A stretch of DNA of 15,557 nucleotides from Microcaldota archaeon (lineage in GTDB: Archaea > Micrarchaeota > Micrarchaeia > Micrarchaeales > Micrarchaeaceae): contig JAKBRD010000016.1 in the NCBI GenBank assembly GCA_021834865.1, positions 1 to 15,557 of the forward strand. Direction: 5' to 3'. Under the pieces are notes generated by a model that worked only from the letters and a program-made list of their open reading frames with translations, was not told where the DNA came from and did not search any database. The first letter of the stretch is position 1. Each line of letters begins with the position of its first letter. Positions 13,768 to 15,557 of this stretch are shown here, piece after piece. The position numbers were made by a program, and so were the translations under genes.

Positions 13768-14529
13768 TTAAAGAACCACAATTCTTGAGAGATTGCCTGC
13801 ATGCACTTCCGTTGTGCCATTGTTTCCGCGCACATCGCAGAATTCTATTCTTACCTTTGAATTCAAAGGCAATTTCGAAGCCAGTTCTGCCGAAGAGCCT
13901 GTGCACGCAACACGGACGGAAGTTTTGCCATCGCTTAGCATAATGTACGTAGATACAAATTTCCTTGACGCAGAATTTACCAGCGTTACGGCAGGGCCTG
14001 CTTCCATCGCAACTCCTACGACATCTATATTCTTCATTCCTGGGCTTAGCAAGGAAAAATCTTTTATGCATGAATCTTCAACGGCAATCTTTTTGATTGA
14101 GGTTTTTTGCGTCGGCCGGAGAAGTGATGCCCTTATGTCCATCGTCAGGTTTGTAATTACTACTGTGTCTCCCCTGCAGAACAACCCAGAATCTATTGCA
14201 TCTGATAGTTTTTTGCCCAGCAGCACATTTGCCGTGCTGCCCTCTGAGCCCAGGACCAAAATGCGCGATACGGAATCGGAGTTGCCGAAGTTCTTTTTGA
14301 CGGGGTTGAAAATACGATAAATTTTATCTTCTAGGTTTAGCCTTTCTTTTTCAAGCCCCTTGAGTATGCCAGTTGCGCCAGGACCCATTAGATCGCTTAT
14401 ATACCCTGCAGTCACGAATCCCCCGTTTATCACTGAGCGCGACCTTGATTCCAAATACAGCCTGTCTGCCTGTTCCTTGGTCAGCAACCCGTCAAAGCCG
14501 TCTATTATGTCATCGGAAGTTTTCATCAT
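13768..14529 (-). CDS. OB-fold protein, RPA-like, likely ssDNA/nucleic-acid binding
   Basis: A 253-residue soluble protein. The C-terminal part (about 165-253) reads like an RPA-type OB fold: NIDVVGVAMEAGPAVTLVN, then TYIMLSDGKTSVRVACTG, a short helix SAELASKL, then SKVRIEFCDVRGNNGTTEVHAG and SRIVVL. A second, more diverged OB-like segment may lie at about 87-150 (SRILVLGSEGSTANVLLG and RGDTVVITNLTMDIRAS). The N-terminal ~75 residues look helical (LLTKEQADRLYLES and TGILKGLEKERLNLEDKIYRI). No zinc-finger cysteines are seen. I infer a replication protein A-like or other nucleic-acid-binding factor; the family is not certain. The ATG at 14529 is nine bases after the epimerase stop. AGGTCGATC (14540-14532) overlaps that stop and resembles a ribosome binding site, so the two genes are coupled. 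Confidence 0.6.
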   Translation of the reverse strand: MMKTSDDIIDGFDGLLTKEQADRLYLESRSRSVINGGFVTAGYISDLMGPGATGILKGLEKERLNLEDKIYRIFNPVKKNFGNSDSVSRILVLGSEGSTANVLLGKKLSDAIDSGLFCRGDTVVITNLTMDIRASLLRPTQKTSIKKIAVEDSCIKDFSLLSPGMKNIDVVGVAMEAGPAVTLVNSASRKFVSTYIMLSDGKTSVRVACTGSSAELASKLPLNSKVRIEFCDVRGNNGTTEVHAGNLSRIVVL

Positions 14530-14538
14530 CTGATCGAC

Positions 14539-15387
14539 CTAGTTGCGTGCCTCCAATCCTTTGACGAATTCCGAATACAGTGTAGGTTCCTTGACAACTT
14601 CTTTCAGTATGCTGTCTTGGCGGTAAAAATCATACCTCAGCATGTCCATCTGTTCTTTTTCTATTATGCCAGCATGCGCCAATATTGGTGACATTGCCTT
14701 AAACAGCAGCATTGACGCCTGGCGCACGGGTTTCTTTCCAAACCTTTTCCTAAATATATTGAACATGTCCCCGAACCTCAGGTTTTCATTCCCGCAAACG
14801 TTGAAAACCCCAGTGAAGTTCATCTTGGATTTCACTACTTCCACTATATCGTCGACATACACTGGATATATGAGGCCTGATTTCGGAAAAATAGGGATAT
14901 TCTGATTGAGAAGCTTGTAGAACTGCAAGGTCAGAAAATCGTATTTGCCGTATATTATGGAAGGCCTTATTATCAGACTATTTTTGTATGCAGAGATTAT
15001 TTTCTCTGCTTCCCTTTTTGTCCTGAAATATTCTGTAGTCCCGTTTTCGGCGTTTATCGCCGATATATAAATTATTTTTGGTTCGGTGCCGGAAGACAAT
15101 GCCGCTCCGGTTATATTCCGCGTCCCGGTTATGTTCACGTCCGAATGCTTCTGCGCTTTTTCATTTATCAAGCCAACAAAATCAAATATATAGTCGTAGC
15201 CCCGTTCCAATGTCCTTTCGACGTCGGCCCTTGACGTTATGTCCCCTTCTATCCAATCCTTGCCTTGGACGTTGCCGGTGTCATGCTTGTATCTTGACAT
15301 TACTTCCACAGAATATTTTTCCGCAAGCGCAGAGTACATATGGCTTCCAAAGAAACCGTAGCCGCCGATCAACAATGCCTTTTCCAT
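14539..15387 (-). CDS. NAD(P)-dependent epimerase/dehydratase-like protein (atypical SDR)
   Basis: A 282-residue Rossmann-fold protein of the extended or atypical short-chain dehydrogenase family. The dinucleotide-binding motif is LIGGYGFFGSHM (6-17). EGDITSRADVERTL (47-60) is the usual acidic strand and helix after it. IIYISA (105-110) is followed by Y120-FRT-K124, the YxxxK catalytic pair, and then LIIRPSIIYGKYDF (138-151). YPVYVDDIVEVV (174-185) and GVFNVCGNENLRFGDM (193-208) match the C-terminal substrate region. Members act on nucleotide sugars or, like NDUFA9-type proteins, bind NADPH in other roles; the substrate is unknown here. The frame can start at TTG 15390, but ATG 15387 is preferred. 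A box A on the minus strand (TTTATATC, 15428-15421) is about 37 bases upstream. It is the first gene of a pair with the OB-fold protein. Confidence 0.85.
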   Translation of the reverse strand: MEKALLIGGYGFFGSHMYSALAEKYSVEVMSRYKHDTGNVQGKDWIEGDITSRADVERTLERGYDYIFDFVGLINEKAQKHSDVNITGTRNITGAALSSGTEPKIIYISAINAENGTTEYFRTKREAEKIISAYKNSLIIRPSIIYGKYDFLTLQFYKLLNQNIPIFPKSGLIYPVYVDDIVEVVKSKMNFTGVFNVCGNENLRFGDMFNIFRKRFGKKPVRQASMLLFKAMSPILAHAGIIEKEQMDMLRYDFYRQDSILKEVVKEPTLYSEFVKGLEARN

Positions 15388-15420
15388 CAAATCATATTAT
15401 TATTTGCTGTTATTTGTTTT

Positions 15421-15428
15421 GATATAAA
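15421..15428 (-). promoter_or_regulatory. Box A candidate for the epimerase/OB-fold pair
   Basis: The minus strand reads TTTATATC about 37 bases before the epimerase ATG at 15387. A short leader is expected. Confidence 0.45.
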
Positions 15429-15441
15429 ACGTATTAAGGCT

Positions 15442-15450
15442 TTTATATAT
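15442..15450 (+). promoter_or_regulatory. Box A for tRNA-Lys
   Basis: TTTATATAT is centred about 31 bases upstream of the first tRNA base (15477), the normal place for an archaeal TATA element. Confidence 0.55.
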
Positions 15451-15476
15451 TTCAGGGCAAAATAATCTAGTTTCTT

Positions 15477-15551
15477 GGGCTCGTAACTCAGTTTGGCCAG
15501 AGTGGGAGGCTTTTAACCTCTAAGTCGAGGGTCCAAATCCCTCCGAGCCCG
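15477..15551 (+). tRNA. tRNA-Lys, anticodon UUU
   Basis: A complete 75-base cloverleaf without intron. Acceptor stem GGGCTCG (15477-15483) pairs with CGAGCCC (15544-15550), and G15551 is the discriminator. The D stem is ACTC with GAGT. The anticodon stem is GGAGG with CCTCT (one G-T pair), around loop CTTTTAA, anticodon TTT at 15512-15514. The variable region is AAGTC. The T stem is GAGGG with CCCTC. The T loop reads TCCAAAT, so position 55 is C rather than the nearly universal T. No CCA is encoded before the window ends in a T-run (15553-15557) that may be the termination signal. Confidence 0.95.
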
Positions 15552-15557
15552 CTTTTT

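Noticed and set aside
13793..14320. 175-codon open frame on the plus strand
   Set aside because: It is antisense to the OB-fold gene, has no family resemblance, and lacks a promoter or ribosome binding site. The minus-strand gene is coupled to its upstream neighbour.

Overview
The window looks like a chromosomal segment of a small-genome archaeon. It carries archaeal-type alanyl-tRNA synthetase with the N-terminal zinc module, Pelota (aPelota/Dom34), Pth2-type peptidyl-tRNA hydrolase, CDP-archaeol synthase (CarS), and A/T-rich box A promoter elements close upstream of several start codons. Membrane-lipid synthesis by CarS makes the archaeal assignment firm. A DPANN or Micrarchaeota-like (ARMAN) origin is my guess from the dense packing and the odd membrane-anchored Cdc48-like ATPase; I could not test it.

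Layout. 1-372: 3' end of an M20 metallopeptidase (+). 397-3969: alaS preceded by a tightly linked Cas4/EXO5-like Fe-S nuclease (-). 4052-5647: a DedA-family membrane protein preceded by a secreted, heavily sequon-bearing protein with a possible prepilin-like signal (-). 5709-6731: pelota (+), divergent from the secreted-protein gene. 6762-7808: an unrecognised protein built of four degenerate ~75-residue repeats (-). 7809-8113: a 305-base control region with two dyads and a candidate 36-codon leader ORF. 8114-8476: winged-helix regulator (+). 8505-8852: short O6-alkylguanine-DNA alkyltransferase (-). 8903-9829: branched-chain aminotransferase (+). 9835-10191: pth2 (-). 10377-10892: carS (+). 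10893-11003: structured intergenic leader. 11004-13757: 917-residue membrane-anchored tandem AAA+ ATPase (+). 13768-15387: an OB-fold (RPA-like) protein coupled to an NAD-binding epimerase-like protein (-). 15477-15551: tRNA-Lys(UUU) (+).

Most of the content is housekeeping: translation and its quality control (alaS, pelota, pth2, tRNA-Lys), DNA maintenance (nuclease, alkyltransferase, OB-fold protein), lipids (carS) and amino acids (ilvE). No CRISPR array, insertion sequence or integrase was seen.

The points most worth a second look are: (i) a nested inverted repeat that encloses the promoter, ribosome binding site and start codon of the winged-helix gene, with a small upstream ORF ending inside its left arm; (ii) the fusion of a polytopic membrane domain to two Cdc48-type AAA domains, with an aromatic pore-loop residue only in the first; (iii) three mutually exclusive hairpins in the leader of that ATPase gene; (iv) the four-repeat protein divergent from the winged-helix gene; (v) a tRNA-Lys with C instead of U at position 55.
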